A stretch of DNA of 64,000 nt from Bradyrhizobium sp. ISRA464 (GTDB lineage: Bacteria > Pseudomonadota > Alphaproteobacteria > Rhizobiales > Xanthobacteraceae), in the NCBI RefSeq assembly GCF_029910095.1, contig NZ_CP094526.1, forward strand, positions 4,836,001-4,900,000. Reading direction: 5' to 3'. This document shows positions 61,379-64,000 of this stretch, in pieces. Below the pieces are notes generated by a model. It was not told the origin of the DNA. It was given only the letters and a program-made list of their open reading frames with translations, and searched no databases. The stretch's first letter is position 1, and the number at the start of each line of letters is the position of its first letter. The translations under genes and the position numbers were made by a program.

Positions 61379-61394
61379 TTGGTAGCGCTGTCAA
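61379..61394. promoter_or_regulatory. Candidate LacI-type operator
   Basis: TTGGTAGCGCTGTCAA has a central palindromic AGCGCT flanked by matching TTG/CAA ends, with two of eight symmetry pairs broken. It lies in the 206-bp divergent gap, 42 bp upstream of the regulator start and 150 bp from the ATPase start. The CG-centred form is typical of LacI-family sites. Confidence 0.55.
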
Positions 61395-61435
61395 TATCGG
61401 TTTGTCCGCGGCAAGGCCTGTGATATGAGCGATAA

Positions 61436-62464
61436 ATGCCCCGAAAGCGCATCACGCCAGGCAAAATCCGGCTCACCGAAGTCGCCAAGCTTGCCGGCGT
61501 CAGCCCGATCACGGCCTCGCGCTTCTTCAGAAATCCCGAAGCACTCTCGGTCGGAAAGCGCGCTCGGGTCGAGAGTGCGGCAAAGGAACTCGGCTATGTA
61601 CCCAATCTGGCCGCGCGGGCGCTCGCTTCGCAGCGCACCGAGGTGATCGGTGTCCTGATCCCGTCCCTGACCAACAACGTGTTCGCCGACGTGCTGCGCG
61701 GCATCTATGACGCGCTCGACGGCAGTCGTTACAGCATTCAGCTCGCCAACACTCGCTACAGCATCCTGCAGGAGGAGCGACTGCTGCGTCTCTTCCTGGC
61801 ACAGAAGCCCGCGGGCCTGATCGTGACAGGCATCAATCAGACCGCGGAGTCCCGCGTTATCATGGAATCGGTCGATTGCCCGATCGTCCAGATCATGGAG
61901 ACCGGCCCGGCGCCGATCGACATGATGATCGGATTCTCACATTTTGACGCGGCGAAAGCCGCCATCTCCCATCTTCTCGAGCGGGGCTACCGGCGGATCG
62001 GCTTTCTCGGCGCGCGGATGGATCCGCGGGTGCAGCGGCGGCTCGACGGCTATCGATCCGCCATGAGCGAGGCCGAGTTGTTCGATCCGCAGCTGATTGT
62101 CACCACGGCGGTGCCGACCTCGGTGACATTAGGCGGCACGCTGTTCGCCGACCTGCTCGCAAAGGCCCCGGAGATCGATGCCGTATTCTGCGTCAATGAC
62201 GACCTCGCGCTCGGCGCGCTGTTCGAATGCAAGCGCCGGCACATGGCGGTCCCGGATCAGATGGCGATCGTCGGCTTCAACGATCTCGAATTCATGGCCT
62301 CGAGCGTGCCGACACTGAGCAGCGTGCGCACCAACCGCTACGAAATGGGCAGGAACGCAGCCACGATGGTGCTCGAGGCGCTGGAAGGCCGCCGCCCCGC
62401 CGAGCCGGTGGTCGATCTCGGCTTCAGCATCATCGAGCGGCAAAGCTCGGCGCGCCGCAGCTGA
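61436..62464 (+). CDS. LacI-family transcriptional regulator
   Basis: This 342-residue regulator has an N-terminal HTH (IRLTEVAKLAGVSPITASRF) at residues 11-30, the hinge (YVPNLAARALASQRT), and a periplasmic-binding-like ligand domain starting at VIGVLIPSLTNNVFAD. The gluconate-operon (GntR-like) subgroup of LacI proteins is a good fit. It is divergent from the ABC importer and KDG operon and upstream of the dehydratase gene. A sugar acid is the likely inducer. Confidence 0.92.
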   Translation: MPRKRITPGKIRLTEVAKLAGVSPITASRFFRNPEALSVGKRARVESAAKELGYVPNLAARALASQRTEVIGVLIPSLTNNVFADVLRGIYDALDGSRYSIQLANTRYSILQEERLLRLFLAQKPAGLIVTGINQTAESRVIMESVDCPIVQIMETGPAPIDMMIGFSHFDAAKAAISHLLERGYRRIGFLGARMDPRVQRRLDGYRSAMSEAELFDPQLIVTTAVPTSVTLGGTLFADLLAKAPEIDAVFCVNDDLALGALFECKRRHMAVPDQMAIVGFNDLEFMASSVPTLSSVRTNRYEMGRNAATMVLEALEGRRPAEPVVDLGFSIIERQSSARRS

Positions 62465-62553
62465 CATCTGCCCGACACTGATTCGTCACAGGCCGGCAAG
62501 AATGACAAAATGATAGCGCAACCAAAACTCTTCAACTAAGGTCCAATTCCACT

Positions 62554-62579
62554 GGCGATCACATCTGCTCGTGATCGCC
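62554..62579. terminator. Hairpin between the LacI gene and the dehydratase gene
   Basis: GGCGATCAC (62554-62562) pairs exactly with GTGATCGCC (62571-62579) over an 8-base loop. It could end the regulator transcript or act as an operator for the downstream gene, 98 bp before its ATG. No T-run follows. Confidence 0.4.
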
Positions 62580-62676
62580 GGGTTTGTAATGCGCGACAAT
62601 TTGCGCAAGGTAGAAACGACATCGAAATCAGAGCCCTTAGAACGGGCCGATACGAGTTGCATTGCGGGAGAAACCA

Positions 62677-64000
62677 ATGACAAAACCCCACACCAACGGG
62701 AACGGTGCCGCGGGCCAGGCCAGCAAGGGCAAAGGCCGCAAACTCCGCTCGCAGGAATGGTTCAACAATCCGCACAATCCGGGCATGACCGCGCTCTATC
62801 TCGAGCGCTACCTCAATTACGGGCTGACGCGTGAGGAACTGCAGTCGGGCAAGCCGATCATCGGCATCGCCCAGACCGGCAACGACCTGTCGCCCTGCAA
62901 CCGCCATCATCTCGAGCTTGCGCATCGGGTGCGCGAGGGCATCCGCGCCGCCGGCGGCATCGCGATGGAGTTTCCGACCCATCCGATCCAGGAAACCGGC
63001 AAGCGCCCGACTGCGGCGCTCGACCGCAACCTCGCCTATCTCGGCCTGGTCGAGGTCCTGTTCGGCTATCCGCTCGACGGCGTGGTGCTGACCACCGGCT
63101 GCGACAAGACCACGCCGGCCTGCATGATGGCAGCGGCGACCGTCAACCTGCCCGCGATCGTGCTGTCAGGCGGGCCGATGCTGAACGGCTGGCACGACGG
63201 CCAGCGCACCGGCTCCGGCACCGTGGTCTGGAAGGCGCGCGAGCGGCTCGCGGCGGGCGAGATCAATTATGAGCAGTTCATCGAGATCGTGGCCTCCTCG
63301 GCACCGTCGATCGGCCATTGCAACACCATGGGCACGGCCTCGACCATGAACTCGCTCGCGGAAGCGCTCGGATTCTCGCTGCCGGGCTGTGCGGCAATCC
63401 CGGCGCCCTATCGCGAGCGCGGCCAGATCGCCTACGAGACGGGAAGACGCATCGTCGACATGGTCTGGGAGGATCTGAAGCCCTCGGACATCCTGACGCG
63501 GCAGGCGTTCGAGAACTGCATCGTGGTCAACTCCGCGATCGGCGGCTCGACCAACGCGCCGATCCACATCAACGCGCTGGCGCGTCACGTCGGCGTCGAG
63601 CTGTCGATCGACGACTGGCAGAAATACGGCCATGACGTGCCGTTGCTGGTGAACATGCAGCCGGCCGGCTTCTATCTCGGCGAGGAATATCACCGTGCCG
63701 GCGGCGTGCCTGCGGTGGTGCGCGAATTGATGAAGCACAAACGCATCCATGAGAACGCCGTTACCGTCAACGGCCGCACCATGGGCGAGAACTGCAAGGA
63801 TGCGCCGGCTCCCGATGGCGACGTGATCTGGAGCTACGACAAGCCGCTGGTGAAGGACGCCGGCTTCATCGTGCTGCGCGGCAACCTGTTCGATTCCGCG
63901 ATCATGAAGACCAGCGTGATCTCCAAGGAGTTCCGCGAACGCTACCTCTCCAACCCGAAGGACCTGAACGCCTTCGAAGGCCGCGCCATCGTGTTCGAGG
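62677..64000 (+). CDS. IlvD/Edd-family sugar-acid dehydratase (partial)
   Basis: The first 441 residues are present; the window ends in the gene (family about 580). Conserved iron-sulfur Cys residues are in DLSPCNRHH (C74), [10 protein letters not shown] (C142) and [11 protein letters not shown] (C215), and the carboxylated-lysine position is K144. The [20 protein letters not shown] opening resembles L-arabinonate/pentonate dehydratases rather than branched-chain IlvD. It probably dehydrates an aldonate to a 2-keto-3-deoxy acid, feeding the kinase and aldolase of the divergent operon. Confidence 0.9.
   Translation, partial: MTKPHTNGNGAAGQASKGKGRKLRSQEWFNNPHNPGMTALYLERYLNYGLTREELQSGKPIIGIAQTGNDLSPCNRHHLELAHRVREGIRAAGGIAMEFPTHPIQETGKRPTAALDRNLAYLGLVEVLFGYPLDGVVLTTGCDKTTPACMMAAATVNLPAIVLSGGPMLNGWHDGQRTGSGTVVWKARERLAAGEINYEQFIEIVASSAPSIGHCNTMGTASTMNSLAEALGFSLPGCAAIPAPYRERGQIAYETGRRIVDMVWEDLKPSDILTRQAFENCIVVNSAIGGSTNAPIHINALARHVGVELSIDDWQKYGHDVPLLVNMQPAGFYLGEEYHRAGGVPAVVRELMKHKRIHENAVTVNGRTMGENCKDAPAPDGDVIWSYDKPLVKDAGFIVLRGNLFDSAIMKTSVISKEFRERYLSNPKDLNAFEGRAIVFE

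Noticed and set aside
62677..64000. Branched-chain dihydroxy-acid dehydratase (ilvD)
   Set aside because: The N-terminal LRSQEWF...MTALYLERY sequence and the sugar-acid neighbours favour an aldonate/pentonate dehydratase.

Overview
The window looks like chromosomal DNA of a Bradyrhizobium-type alphaproteobacterium (Rhizobiales). The basis is high GC, heavy use of C/G third positions, many acyl-CoA and TRAP/ABC uptake genes, and several families of long intergenic palindromes of a kind I recall from Bradyrhizobium and Rhodopseudomonas genomes. That assignment is inference; no rRNA, tRNA, CRISPR array or replication origin was seen.

Layout. 1-12.9 kb is housekeeping and mixed metabolism: rlmE and a Ppx/GppA phosphatase, an orphan molybdopterin-binding (CoxL form II type) subunit, a hotdog protein, a DUF188 protein, the ABC-F protein Uup, a D-threonine-aldolase-like PLP enzyme, a divergent LysR/MFS pair and a HI0933-type flavoprotein. 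13-24 kb is acyl-CoA metabolism: an acyl-CoA synthetase, MaoC hydratase and SDR set, then the distal valine pathway (mmsA, acyl-CoA dehydrogenase, HIBYL-CoA hydrolase, mmsB) with a divergent LysR regulator, a TetR regulator, a thioesterase remnant and an enoyl-CoA hydratase. 24-27 kb holds an orphan sensor kinase and an exporter.

27-33.7 kb is the most accessory-looking stretch. It has lower gene density, small genes (DUF2934, a small secreted protein), a MocR regulator divergent from a cupin / AhpD-like / HD-domain set whose HD gene carries a one-base frameshift, a structured non-coding element, and an IS4-family insertion sequence. The IS sits inside an intergenic palindrome and has a 10-bp target duplication. 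33.7-37.2 kb has a thiolase, an MFS transporter and a 5'-truncated acetoacetate decarboxylase.

37.3-45.5 kb is a divergent cassette. A carboxyltransferase overlaps the 3' end of an IclR regulator gene. Facing it are a 73-residue biotin carrier, a TAXI-TRAP transporter and a three-domain glutaminase-STAS-cNMP protein, with IclR-like palindromes between. 45.7-54 kb is a second acyl-CoA block (CMD protein, DUF35 plus a thiolase-like protein, acyl-CoA dehydrogenase, CoA-transferase, acyl-CoA synthetase, thiolase).

54-64 kb is a sugar-acid locus. An ABC importer, a D-erythronate-dehydrogenase-like SDR, KDG kinase and KDPG aldolase form one minus-strand operon. A LacI regulator and an IlvD/Edd-type sugar-acid dehydratase, cut by the window end, lie on the plus strand. 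Together they predict: import of a sugar or sugar acid, oxidation, dehydration to a 2-keto-3-deoxy acid, phosphorylation, then aldol cleavage to pyruvate and glyceraldehyde-3-phosphate.

Almost every convergent gene end, and several intercistronic gaps, carries one of about six palindrome families. They probably act as terminators or mRNA-processing signals.
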